NCBI GenBank assembly: GCA_001600455.1 | Contig: BCKC01000001.1 | Span: 6,164,441-6,228,440 of the forward strand | DNA from: Endocalyx cinctus | Lineage: Eukaryota; Ascomycota; Sordariomycetes; Amphisphaeriales; Apiosporaceae | Reading direction: 5' to 3' | DNA length: 64,000 nucleotides | Shown here: positions 1-12,593 of the stretch, piece by piece | Layout: every line of letters begins with the position of its first letter | Position numbering within the stretch: position 1 is the first letter of the stretch | Notes under the pieces: generated by a model | The model's input: the letters and a program-made list of their open reading frames with translations, nothing else | Databases searched by the model: none | Told to the model about the DNA's origin: nothing | Translations under genes and position numbers: made by a program

Positions 1-553
1 TGCGACGGTTCGGCGTCGACGATATAGTATGCAATTGTAGTGTATATGTCCTCACCGCAACAACGACCGACCACGAGGGCCTTTCATAAGATAAGCCTCA
101 CAATATTTCCGCACTTCATGCAGCGATTGAAATTTTTTTACAAATTCAATCGAGAAGTTATTAGTCACGGCAATATTGACTTCGCTTGCCTCACTATCTG
201 TTATTTTTCTTTTTTTCTCTCAAATCTCCTTCACCCCCCTCTTCGCTTCCCGAATGAGACAGCGAGTTTGCCCCTTGTCATTGCCCAGATGCCGCTCATC
301 CGTAACTATATGACAGGCATAAAAAAAAATCCAAAATCTACTAGAACATTACTAGAAATTGAAGCCGTTGAACTCTATCTGTTTACGTATCTGTTCATCT
401 AACTGAATGTTGCGAGTATCATTCTCCCTTATCTCAGGGGTGGGAGGAGGCGAATTGCTTCAGCTTTTTTTTTTAGGACTACAGATAGCATGATAATGAC
501 GATGATGGTGATGATGATACTTCTCCACCCCAACCTCGCCCCAAACACCAAAC

Positions 554-554
554 N
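554..554. other. ambiguous base (n)
   Basis: A single unresolved base between AAC and a C-rich/T-rich run, most likely an assembly uncertainty next to homopolymers. Confidence 0.95.
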
Positions 555-3500
555 CCCCTCCCCCTTTTTTTTTTTCTTCTTCTTCTTCTTCTTCTGACGT
601 TGCAGCTGCTCCCATCACCCGGGTTGAAAAAAGAGAAAGGGAAAGGGAAAAAAAAAAAGCTCAATCCCAAATGTGACGCACAATCGCTTGTTTTTTTTTT
701 TTTTTGGCCACATTCTCGCATGATGGCAACCTTTCTATACTGGAAGGAATTACCCATGAGACATACATCTTCCTACCGCTTCCACCTGCAACTTTTCCCG
801 AGTTAGACGACCCTAAAGTGGTAAGGTATACGAAGCTCTCGCGCTCTCTGCGTGTATCTGGATCAAGTCAGCTATCTTGGCCCAGCGTAGATTTACATAA
901 AAAATCCTACCGTAGCAGTTTATGTATCCGTCATGAGCACATGAAATAAATACGATGAGCGACGACGCACTTTCGCCGCTTACTTGCAGTTTATTCTGTC
1001 CGTGCGGTCACGCGATTTCTGTCAAAAAGTTAGAAGGCTCTATGGAACCCTAAATTCGACAATCGCTCGCCAACGTTGGTTGGTCGCAATTGTTGAGATT
1101 TACTGATCTTTTTTTTTTTTGTTTCGTCCTTCATTAAAATGCAGGAATTGGCGAATCCCATGGGGAGTATCGGTGTGTCTTCTTCATTCTACCCCTCACA
1201 ACTCCCCCAACCCCTTTCTCTGCGCCGTTGGTGACGAGAAAGGGAGGGGAGAGAAAAAGGCGGGGTGTGTATATTTGTGGTAGGATTTCTGCAAGAGGCG
1301 TAGGGAAATGAGAATCAAATAAGACAAACAGACAAACAAAGTCTCATCGTCTTTCCCAGTATCATCGTCTGTCTTTCTGTCTGTTGGCTATTACTTGCGG
1401 TGATAAATGTTTTACCGCGATCACCACCCCTTATCACACACTTCTCTCTTTGCATCATTACACTACACAACGTACCTGCATGCGCGAGAGAGAGGCCGAT
1501 CACAGCTTTTTTTTGTGTTATTTTTTTGTGCATGCAGCGTTACAGCGTACCGTAGAAAGCCATCATTTTTTTTAAGCCTGGGCAGCTGGGATGGCGTTTT
1601 GTATCTACCCTGCTTGCAACTTACAGTGATACCTACGCGGTACCTAAGCCTATCTTGAATACCGACTTACCGGTGTCGGTGTCGGTGTCGATTGCATAAA
1701 TCTAGATAAATATATATATAAATTTTTTTCTCCTTAGATCCGTTTCCGTCGGGGAAGTAAGTAGATTAACGCAGGCCGGGATCTCTCTCGAATCAAGCGC
1801 CACCGAAGCGGATACTGTTGACTGTAAGCGCATCAAGTCGACAATAATATGATCTTTTTTCTTTTATTTTCTTTTTTCCTCGATAAGCGCCCTATGAAAC
1901 ATTGTGATTCGGCCGCCTGCATGAAGAAAAGACTCAAAAAAAAGCTTCCGACCCGGTTTTCTAGACCTCCTTATTATTATTATTATCATTATTTCCTTCG
2001 CTTCCTGTCCTCCGTATCGTAATCGTATATAGTGTTGTAGTAACTCATTTTGCCCCTCGGGAACCTGCTTTTTAGGCGCACATATATGTATATGTATATA
2101 TATGTGCGCGCGCGTGTATATATGCTAGGTTAGAGACAAGACATTTATTGTATGATGCTGTACGTCGGATCTGGTACTCCTCATCCTAACTTATTTCTCT
2201 TTTTTCCCCTTCGTCTTAGTTCCCACATTCTGTGCCTATCCGTTCAAGGGGAAAGCAGCAGAGAACCCGTACTCGCACATATGAGATGCAATCCCGTCAC
2301 ACCGGAAGGACGAGGTTACGCATCCCTTACTTTTAACCAGTGTACTCGAGAGGCTCGCCGAACTTTCCCTCCTGGGAAATGGGGCAAAAAAACAAGACCT
2401 GCGTATGTGACAGGTGAGATTACAACTACGTATTACGAGTCTACCCTAACCATTTACCCCCTTCTCGTACTTTCCTCCTATTTGTCTCGATGTTGGTTCA
2501 TTACTGGGTTTTTTCTCATCACCGTTAGCTTGATATAACGGCTCTGTACAGCCATGAAATGTCTTGGCAATGCTACCGAAAACCGTTATCACCCGACGTA
2601 ACTTTTTACCATTCTGTGCCATGAATAAAGTAAGCTGCGTCACGGAAACCCCCTTTATCACTTTTCTCATCACCCATCCTTTTCTTCCTCACGCCGGTTT
2701 CGGCCAATTATACCAACGCTGTGAAAAAAGAAGATCAACTACCGTCTCCAATCGGATCTGATAGCGCCGGCCGCCCCAGATTCTCGGGAACGATGTACTG
2801 TAGGAAATTTTTATTTTAATTCTCGGCGTGGGATGTTGCTAGACCAAGCACATTAAGAAAAGAGAAAAAAAGGCACCTGCCAATTCAAGCTCGTATTCAT
2901 CACAATTTTCTTTTTGATTTGATCAAATGGCGGATTCTTTTGTCGTGGATTTCCCGTTGCGACATACATATTCTCCAGGTCCCACGATGTCTCTCTGTCT
3001 CTCTCTCTAAGTCCCTTGCAGGTATCTTCCGAAACGGCCGCGGTTATAGCTTCTCGCTGAGAACACGCCATGTGACCTTACGATGCCACAGTGCGTAAAT
3101 GAGAGACAACTTTAGGGTGGTAACTCACATCCATTTGCCGTGCTAATCCTAGACGCGGATCGCTCTTGTGATTCGAACTCAATGTGTCCGGAGGTGATGT
3201 CATACAAAATAATAATAATAGTCATAATAATGATGATAAAATAGTCGGCTTGGTTTTGTAGCTTGTGAAGCCTCGGGAAGACTTAGGTTGGGCGAGACTG
3301 AAATGTGGTTCAATGATGGTCCTATTGGCATGGCCTGACACTAGAGTTCAGAGCCTTTTGGGTAGCACTCTCGATGCTAAGCCTGGAATGTGGAATACTT
3401 ATACGTGGTCTGAGCTGAAATCAAGGCTCACATGTTGGTAAACTGTAAATAAACTACCTATTCCGGAGTCAAAAGAGTAATGAAGTCCAAGCAGACTAGT

Positions 3501-5278
3501 TTCTAATGATTAGTTTTGGGTAAGCTCCGGGTACGAAGCGGTGGTCGCATATGTCAGAACTGTATCCGGACATTGTGAGACCTCCGGGCCTTCTTCGGGT
3601 CAGTTTGGAGGCGAATGGAATGCGAATGATAAGGTCACTAGAGGCTATATGGTGTGTAAGATCTAGGTTGTGTGATAGTTTGGTGTCGTGCCCCATCACT
3701 CTTCGGTATAGTTGTCATAATCGTACTATTCAATTCAGATTTCAAATCATTACTTCTGGACGCTCGATTGAATGGGTCTCGACAGACTGGCTAATAGGTA
3801 AGCTCAGAGATGTTGCAATGGTTGAGTTCGTAATATACTTACATTGCCACTACTCTTACGGGAGAGAGGAGGGGGGAGTCACAAGAATTCGGACCTCTAT
3901 GGTTAAATTGTCCCGTCAATTTGCTGCCTTCAAAGTATTATTTTCCCCTTTTCACATGTCCGGCACTAAAAGGAGAAGCCGGTTACTCTTATTGAGAGGT
4001 AGAGATCAACAAAAAGAGAGACAATTTTGAAGCCGCCCATACTAAGTAAAAGTTACGTCGGAAAGGGAGATCAAGCTGCTTTAAATACTCTAACTAACTA
4101 CATATTATCTCTCCTATTTGGTGACGTGGCCTCGAGAAGATGATTAGCTCCCAAGTCGAGATTCCCAGGGTGAAGAGGTTGCTGGGCAGAAGAGCTTTGG
4201 GCCCGATCCCCTATTATATTCCCCCTCGCTAGATCTCACCTTGCCTCTTCTCTACCACCACGTTTATTATTCTCCTAGCTTGACCCGATTGGTGGCTAGG
4301 CCAGCCTCGTCTGAGCGTCCGACTTTCTAGGCCTCCTTTCTGCCTTTCCTAGTTCTTCGTGGCTGACTCTTGGATGGGAATTGTGTAAGTTAACTCTGTC
4401 TTACCCGATCGAAGGCCCCATCTCCATGTGAAAATTGATCTTCTCAAGTAAGCACGCTGCTTCTCGGGAGGATCGGGCCTACAATCTAGACGACAAGAGA
4501 TGACCGGCTTACTGTCGTAAATCTACATTAGATTCGAGGTGATTGAGGGGAACTATAGGCCCTTGCCACACAGTATATGTATTTTAGTACACAGAGCAGA
4601 CGAGGTACATGAGAGAGCAGGTGTATGATAACTTGATACCTCTGGTGACAAGCCTGCTGTTAGGTAACATAACGAAGCGAGAGATTACCTATGTGAGATA
4701 TACCGTAACCGAATTGACGGAAGAAGAAACTGTCTACGTACTTAACCACATCTCGTTCCGTTTCGAGAACTACATAATATGAGATGATGAACAAAAACGC
4801 TGAGCCTTCCGTAACCTACCCATGTACATTTTTATCCCCTTTGCTAGGCGATACAAGAGCTCCGTGAAGAATAAAGGGGCATCACCGCCGCCGGCGATAA
4901 TATATCCTAGAGAAGAAGAAGAAAAAGAAGAATAATAATACAAATCATGACCAATTAACCCATCTTTCCACATGATTTCAACCCTAGACGATCCCATTTC
5001 CGTCTTAAACTACCAGGGTATATTGCTTATTTATCGCCGTTACACACAACCCCCCCGACGGGTTGCATGCATATACAAAACGTGGCTTTATTGAACGTGA
5101 CTATAATATAACAGAAAAAAAAAGAAAAAAAAAAAGAAAAGAGAAGTTCGGGAAAAAAGAAAGCAAAGGGAAAAAAAATCATTTTTCCTTTTCGAAGTTC
5201 ATGATCGGTATATCGGACGGTTGCACTAAGATCCGGTGCCCGCCACGCAGAAAGAGTAATACTATATACTAGTATATA

Positions 5279-5655
5279 TTACCAAAAGGGGAAGGGAAGA
5301 AAGGGAGAGAGGAAGGAAAAAGTAAGGTACGGTACCTTAACCGATCTGAAACTTTCGTCACATCGAGCATGTCCATCGTATCGTGCATGATGTGCGAACT
5401 CGGGGAGGTTATCTTTTTTTCTTTTTTTCTTTTTGAACGGCGGCAAAGCAATGCTGCTGCGTCGGCGCCCCGTCGTGCCGCGCTTCACAGTTTTTACGGG
5501 GGATAACACCACCCCCTCCATCTCCTCTATCTCGGAGGCCAGATCCGCCACGGCGGGTCTTTCGCAAGTATGTCCCCCATTGGGAAGAGTCTGGAAGATC
5601 CTTCGGTCCTTTAACGGTGCAGAGGACAGTCGGTCATTCGCTTACGTCTATCTTG
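5279..5655 (-). pseudogene. coding-like remnant, function unknown
   Basis: On the minus strand one frame stays open for more than 110 codons without an obvious initiator at its head. The predicted peptide has an acidic patch (ASEIEEMEG) followed by a basic, serine-rich patch (KRGTTGRRRSSIAL) and a lysine run encoded by an A/T-rich tract. Upstream it runs into a stop near 5656, and I find no clean splice acceptor there. The biased composition suggests an old exon or an exon of an unrecognised gene. I do not recognise the family, and chance cannot be excluded. Confidence 0.2.
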
Positions 5656-6249
5656 TACAGCTTACTGCTGTAACTTTGGGTATCGTGGGCGATGTAGACT
5701 TACTATTATAGGTTGTCAGCCGTTACACTATGTTGTGCATGTAGCTAGTAGCATGGAGGGTGATATTGGAGCTGTACGAGTAATGATTCATTGATCCTCG
5801 CGCGTGTAAGAGAATCCTTTCGAAGACTGATGAACGTAGACTCATCGTTAGAAAGGCTGTCGCCCGTAGATATGAGCTCACAGTCATTCGCGAGGCCATA
5901 ATAGTGATTCATTTGAGTCAGGAGGTACTTTACCCCCCCTTTCTTTTGCCTCGTTCACGATCCCCGCTGGCGCGACTGTTCAGAACTCTCTCCACACACA
6001 CGTATAACGTTGGCCAACGCACTAGCGGCAATGATTGCCCATAGAGCTGATGCCCTGCAGCTGAGCCAAAATATGTATTCTACTCGCAGATACTTGCATA
6101 TATATATACATACACACGTGCATACATACATGCTTAATATAAAAAAAAAAAAAAAAAAAATACGAATGAGCGCATTTCGAGGCAGCTGCAGATAACATAT
6201 ACTACATGCTGGCTTTCTAGTATATATAAACCAGTCAATCACTACCAAA

Positions 6250-6803
6250 GAAAGGCCAATATATCTAAACGCCTTCGGGAGATTCGAACCGGAATACCTT
6301 TTGTTTTCTATCTTAGCCCAATTGCGACATCTTTCCTCGTATACGAAAATGAAGCCCCCCCGCCTCCACCCCACGACATTTGGAGCAGATTTTATTTGTG
6401 GCGGTCGTGACAACGAGTAGGATTTTGGGTGGTGTCTTGATTGATTCCAGGCCACTCCTCGCAGACCGAGAGACATATGCATTGCTCAGCCGCTCGTATT
6501 GACTTGTTCTAAATTCTCGTGGAGAAATTCTAGTTCGTCTGCGCTCTCAGGGGCCAAGCTAGATATTTCACCAGTCAAGTTGGGTATACGTGTTTTGCGA
6601 CTGGTCGCGCGTGGGAGATATCGGTTTCTATTTAGCACTATCCATCCAACTAGGCAGCGCTTAACGTCTTTTCGTGATGACGGAAGAGATGGTAGTTTGG
6701 TACGGAGCCAGGCGGCTAGTGAAAGGTCTAATTGTTTTATGTCTATTCGAGGCGGCCGCGTGAAACATTTCCGGCACTCGTATCTGTGAGAACTCTTTTG
6801 CAA
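6250..6803 (-). pseudogene. possible decayed gene fragment with one in-frame TGA
   Basis: Two minus-strand open frames, 6486-6803 and the one starting at 6482, are in the same reading frame and separated by a single TGA. Together they form about 180 codons interrupted once. The peptide upstream of the stop includes the acidic run LAPESADELEFLHENLEQ, which looks like real protein sequence. Plus-strand frames overlap it, no introns were found and no family is recognised. This is either a remnant broken by one stop or a chance open frame. Confidence 0.2.
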
Positions 6804-7203
6804 TTGTATGTTCGAAATTGACTAGGTTAGAGTTTATTGTAAAAACCCGTCGCGACGGCGGCGGCTGCGCGAATAGTAAAATACTACGTTCCTGTTTCTA
6901 TAACGGAAGAGAGGCATCGTGGGTAGGAATACAAGCAGAAACTGAGATATGATCTTGATTTTAAGACTCCCCCATCGACGTTAGCAGTTAAACTAGTTTA
7001 TGGCTTCTAAAACAGTTAATACGCGATAGCGCTCGTCTAGACAAAAACAGCACGGTACTTCAAGATTGAGGTGTTCATTGATCAATATTTCACGCGCAAA
7101 AGAGCATAATTAATAAAACGCTGTTTCGTTTATTCGCTGGCCCATAATATAGTAGTAACATACTAGAAACTCAGTTTACCTCCCGCTATAATGATCCATA
7201 TAT

Positions 7204-10200
7204 TTAACTCTCCTTTGTCAACTCTCTTCTGATAGCTAGAACATTATCGACGATGACCGCATCGATTCCCTCCTTAACTTGGCGCTGTATTCTAAGTTAG
7301 CTTTCCAATAATTCACATACGCACCAAAAATTCTAACAGGAAGACATACCTGAACCAAGACAGGGTCATTATTCTGAGCTCCGTAACTCACGCAGACGAG
7401 ACCGGACTGTTTTACCACTTTCACCAGGCGGGGGCTATTCACGAAGGGGGCCGCGTTGCTGACGATACCTAGCAGGTTCCACCGGCTGGCGAACCGGATG
7501 GCTTCCTGCAAGCTGCTCGCGCGGATATCGCTGACATCCTGGGAACCGGCGTCGGTGAGGAACAGGATCGGGATGCTGGGCTGCTTGAAGCTGAGGCAGA
7601 GGCAGATGTCCGGGTTAAAGGAACTGAAGATGATGTGCCGAGAACGCGTCAGGTCGTACACCTTGGTCAGAACCGTATCGCAGAACGAGTTCAGCTCGAT
7701 CGCGTACGTGTCCATCGCCTCCTGCTCGCTCTCGAGCAGCATAGGGTACTTCATCTCGATGTTGAACCCGACGCTCTCGGGTATCTCCTTGAAGAGGCCC
7801 TCGAGAGTGGCGAAAGGCGCCTGCACGAAATTTCCCCGCGTGTTGGCCTTGAACCCCTTCTTTTTGTAGTTCAACGTATTCTTCATCCGCGCTTCGAGGC
7901 TGTCATCCTTCGCCCCTTTGGCTAGATCCACGGAATGAGATCGCTGCCTGGACGTGCCGGAAGGCTCGTACGGGGTGCCGCCGTTGCCGTTGCGATCATT
8001 CCGCATCTTATCGGGAGATGATGGCCGTCCTCCTGGCAGAGAATTCTTCTCGTTATTGATGTGGAGAAATTGTTCAAGCGTCAGGGTATGGACTGGCGCA
8101 TCGAGGCCCGTTTCACTTACCAAGAAATCATGGTAGATCACCGGCACGTGGTCCTTGGTCAGCTGAACGTCGAACTCGACGTATTGCGCACCTAGGTTAG
8201 CTGCGGCGATAAACGAGGATATGGTGTTTTCGCCCAGCTGAAGTGACTTGTTGTCAAGGAAGTTCTTGCCTAGTCCACGGTGTCCAAAAAGCATAGTCGA
8301 GGACAGTTTTTTCCAGTAGGTCTGCTGAGAGTTGATTTCCATGTTGGGGTGCGAAAATGGCGTGATGACCAAGAAATTAAAGTTTACCGCCCCAATGACT
8401 TCGAGATTTTTCCCCATTATGGGGACGCAAACATCGCCTTGGAGGTTCATCCGCGACGTCCCCAACGTTGGGCGAACGGACGAAAGCAAAGCGACGGCCC
8501 GCCCGATCTTGTTCTTCTCGTTGCCGGAATAGGTTGGCACGATATCGAATAGAAGCTTGACCTTGGAAATATCTGACGTGCGAAACAAGATGGGCTCGGT
8601 CGAGATATTATCTGAAACCGGCAGGTCGACTATAGTCGGCTCACCCTGAGCGCCTTGCGCAGAAACTACGATAGAAAGTGCCGTATCTAGCTGGTTTGTA
8701 TGAGCCTCGGCCAGGGGAACGCGATCGAGCTTGACAGCCTCGATGTTCTTCCTCATATCCATAGAGCCCAGGCTCACCAGGACTAGACTGGCATCGCGAA
8801 GGTATCGATGTCCGAAAGATTTGATTGGCTCGGCGATCCGAGTGCTGCCATCGGATTTCCTGTCCTCTAACGAAGATGTTTCAGGACCTGACGGACTTTG
8901 TACAGTGACTTCGGATTCATCCGTACTTGTGTTTGGTGATGGAATAGTATTTGTATACGGTTCTAGCATTTCAGCTAGTTTAAGATGACCTCTCAAAGCC
9001 GCGTGCTCTTTAGCAGTCCAGCCAAACGAGTCAGTTTTGTTCACGTTTGCGCCTGCCTCGACAAGAAGCTGTGCAACTGGGAGGTGTCCATCAACAGCCG
9101 AGATATGCAGGGGTGTCCAAGCAAACGACTTCTCGGTAAGCTCCAGGTTCATCTGCTGCTCTTCAGAGCCTTGTATCAGGATTCTCGCGCACTCGAGATG
9201 TCCAAATCGCGCGGCTATATGCAACGATGTCTCCCCAGTCTTATTTTGCCAATTGATATCCACTCCGGCTTCTACCAGAAATTGCACTATGCGGACGTAG
9301 TTTGCCTTGGTAGCCAGCGCCAATACGGCGCTTGACTGGGATACCGACTTTCTGCCATGGTGCTTCGCGGAGCCTCTCCAGCTCTCTCCCAATAGCAGGC
9401 ACTTCGTAGTTAAGGGGTGAGCGCCGATAACGGCAAGGTGAAGCGGCGCGTTTCCTTCTTTATCTTGCCACTCGGGAGCGTCGATGCCATCCTCAACGTC
9501 AAATTGGCCCCACTCTTGCATCTTGGTCATGATGATCTGGCAGATGACGACAAATCCGTACTGAGCGGCGTAATGTAATGCCGTGCGACCTAACGAATCT
9601 CGACTGGACAGTGCTACTCGCTGCTCGGCGTTGAGGCAGTCAAGCAGGTGTGATAGAATCTGAACGCTCTCGTCGTCTTTACTCAAGAGTTCGGGCCCCG
9701 AAAGATCGTCGTTATTGATTGGCTGCGTAGCCGACGGTGTAGTAGCCTGCGATGGAGCGGTATAGTGACTGTTGTAATGAGAGCCCATGGGGAATTGGAC
9801 TTTGTTAGGTTCCGCTTCACCGGTAAGAGCAGGCGTCTTAGTACGTCCAATATGAATAACCAGGCGATGAATACAATTTCGCTCATTGAGATCGGCGGGC
9901 TCATCCAGCGTCTTCACATGCTGGAGAATGTACTGCATGCAACTCTTTGACCGGGCCGAAATTGAACGCTGAAGCAAATTCAAGAGAACCTCCTGCGAAG
10001 ACTGCTGACCGGAGAGGAGATTTTCCTTGGATATAGTTTCTTGTAACGTGGTTACATCATCTGTTCTGATGGCAGCCTCGAGGGTATCTAGAATGAGCTG
10101 AGGGATATTAAGCATTGCTTTAGCCGTGACCCTACCCAGCGAGCGGGCCGAGCGCGTGGACTTTTCCGACCTGGTGTCGTCGAAATTCTGGACATCTCCC

Positions 10201-10909
10201 AGAGCTGATAGCCACTTGTTGATCTCGTTGATGAGACGGGCCACGGTTGTATCCTTGGCGAAAGGGCTAGGGTCGACCTTGGTAGTAATATACCGGGCCT
10301 GGGTGGTGGTGCCGGCGATCTTCTTATCGAGTTTCTTGGTGATCTTGACGAACCCACGGCGGTTGATCTCACCAAACCACTGTAGATTTCTCAGCTGGTT
10401 CCGGAGCTCGAGCAGGGCGCCCATAAGCTCCTCGATCTCCTGGTCGTCGAGCTCGGCCACGACGTCGGGGCTGGTGCCATAACGGTCCTGGAGAAGAGTA
10501 AGGCGGCGGTGGGCTTCGGAAAATTTCTTGTTGTAAAACGAATCGACATCTTCCAGGTTACGGTCCAGAGCAAAGAAGAACTCTGTTGGTAGCGGTTAGG
10601 CGACACGACAGGGTATCCAAAGCATACAAGACCTCATATAGATATATTCATAATATTTTTGTGGGTTGACAAATTATTTTTTCAAGGGAGTAGCCCACCT
10701 GCTAAATCAACCTTCTCCCCAGCTTGAGCCGTCTTGGAAGCGGACTTGATCAACTTCTTCAGACCCTTGTAGTCTATATATGACGCCGCCCACTCGGGGA
10801 CTTGGTTGCGGGGTAGGCTGGTGATACATTAGCTAGGGTCTAATAATCGGTGAAGAAAGAGAATTCTTTAAGAGATAATGACGATAGCTTACTTGCGGCC
10901 AAACTTCAT
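7204..10909 (-). CDS. PHO81: PHO81/NUC-2-type phosphate regulator (SPX, ankyrin, GDPD)
   Basis: The four exons, on the complement, are 10909-10893, 10817-10699, 10582-7350 and 7284-7204, giving 1149 aa. The first two tiny exons encode MKFGRNLPRNQVPEWA, the typical start of an SPX domain (about residues 1-180). Ankyrin repeats follow at about 375-600 (for example GRTALHYAAQYG, GETSLHIAARFGH, WTPLHISAVDGH). A glycerophosphodiester phosphodiesterase-like domain follows from about residue 810 (GHRGLGKN, ENTISSF, VEFDVQLTKD, VIYHD), so the usual GDPD His and acidic positions are visible. Family knowledge: Pho81/NUC-2 senses phosphate or inositol polyphosphate through SPX and inhibits the Pho85-Pho80 (PGOV/PREG) kinase. 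The last exon is easy to miss: after VLVQ a 65-bp intron (GTATGT...TACAG) leads to a 26-aa end, RQVKEGIDAVIVDNVLA onward, typical of the GDPD C-terminus. The 12.6-kb gene upstream shares its strand, but nothing links the two functionally. Confidence 0.95.
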
Positions 10910-12593
10910 GATCTACTTGTCTTGAAAATACGCAAGAGATGGGACGACGAGGACAGTAGGTAGTCTTAAAGTGAAATAAAGAAGTTGACGTGATTAAATA
11001 GAATACTACTACTTAATAATATACCGCCAACTACTTTTTTAGTTTGAAAAGAAGAAGGACGAATACGAGGACGGGGACGGAGACGGAGACTTAAAATAGA
11101 AAAAAAAGTAAAAGTAGTCAGTCAATTCTTTATTAAAGAACGAGTCAGAAAAAAAAAAAAAGAGAATGAAAGAACAAGTTTGTAGAGAAGTTATAGTTGG
11201 GGGCAGTACGTTTTGCTATCTTCGTGACTAGGCCTGATAAAATGGATATGGATATTTATTTATATGAGATGAATAAAGAATTACGAGTGACCGCTGGTGT
11301 GGAACTTGATCTGTTGCTTTTGATGGAAGATTTCAATTTCAGATGCCATTGAAAGAGGATGATGTATATCGTAAGGACGCAAAATATGCACAAGCTAGAT
11401 CAAACCCCAGCTTTATAGAAAGACTTTATCGTTTTATGATATTTTATTCTTTCTTTATTAAATCAATTCAGATCCGATTTTATTTATTTTATTTTTATTT
11501 TTATTGTTTTACTTTTTACAGTTATTCCAAGAATTGTTGTATGCGTGAAAATAGTGTCAGTCAAAAAAAAAGCCAAGATAAAAGGGGATTATGGGATGAT
11601 GCAGGGTCGTCTCGGGAAGTAGAAGCAGCGTAGTATAAAACCCCACAGACAAAAAAAAAATAAAAATAAAAATAAAATGGTGGATCAAGGCTCCATAGAT
11701 TTCAAGTTTAGTTACCAATTAGCATATCAATCCGTACGATGAATTTTATCCTTTAGCGGTGAAAAGTCGTAGAATGGTTCAAAAAAGCGCAAACACGTTG
11801 TTCTATCTTTGATCATACTAACGCAACTTGATCTTGCTTCATTCGCTAAAAGGGAGCCAGTTAGCCAGTTAATATTGACTTTGCAGAGTCGTGCATCCAC
11901 ATGCATCTTTTCATTGGCTACCGAGTATAAGCCGCTTTAGTGTACCAGTTACCTCCGTAAACATCTTTCCATCTCGCTATCCTTATCCCTCCGGCTACCC
12001 GGCTCTGGCTTACACGGTAAAAAAGCTTCACCATTATAATTATAATTATAATTATAACCAACCACATGCTACATCGAGCTCCATTAAATCTACAGTACCG
12101 AGTACAGTACGTCAGTATGAATTTTCTTCTTGGTTTACTCTTTATCCATAATTATCTCATCAACACACAACTTATTTTTTATACGCCAGTACATATTATC
12201 CTACGCTACATGGATCTATATCAATATATATATATATATACATGTAATACATAATATGTAATATCTATATACAATCATACTTGTACATCATACTTGTACA
12301 TCGTCCTTATATGTATCTGACTTTCTTCCCAGACAGCCAGGTATGTATCCTGTAGGTATGCAAGGTATCTTTTTTCTATCCTCTTGATATTTTAAACTTG
12401 AAAAATTGCTTATTATCTTCTCTAATCGATTCGAATCGAGGGTATCATCATGTTACCATGCCAAGCATGCGTAAGCTGCACCAAACTTCTTTAGTGCTTG
12501 ATAAATAGCTCAGTATTCTGCACCTCATACGTGATGTCTCCACATATTCATGTCTATCTCCTTCCTTTCTGTCTGTAATACCCAACTATGTGA
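10910..12593. other. intergenic spacer between PHO81 5' end and the PPR-like gene 3' end
   Basis: This is AT-rich, with A and T homopolymers, ATTTTATTTTTATT-like runs near 11480-11510, an imperfect ATTATA repeat at 12036-12058 and an AT dinucleotide run at 12222-12240. The part next to 10910 should include the PHO81 promoter. I saw no CACGTG (NUC-1/Pho4-type) site there by eye. No ORF in it looks genuine. Confidence 0.6.

Larger units (their letters stand above)
1..7203. other. gene-poor, low-complexity 7.2-kb spacer
   Basis: I find no convincing gene in this stretch. It contains poly-T and poly-A runs, TTC and ATT/AAT microsatellites (about 570-595, 1970-1993, 3210-3225), a three-copy GGTGTC tract near 1673-1690, an AT/GC dinucleotide patch at 2085-2125 and an A18 run near 6141. 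One ambiguous base (n) lies at 554. Two weak coding-like minus-strand stretches (about 5290-5655 and 6250-6803) are listed separately. The 159-codon frame at 3551-4030 has no recognisable domain, and neither composition nor splice context supports it. Confidence 0.6.

Noticed and set aside
3140..3200. second tRNA-like GAGTTCGAATC on the minus strand
   Set aside because: Four of five T-stem pairs form, but no complementary acceptor arm is present upstream.
3551..4030. 159-codon open frame
   Set aside because: No recognisable motif, overlapping frame on the other strand, and surroundings are degraded spacer.
6270..6320. tRNA-like T-loop (GGTTCGAATC on the minus strand)
   Set aside because: The flanking bases do not form a 5-bp T stem, and no matching acceptor or anticodon arms lie at the required spacing.
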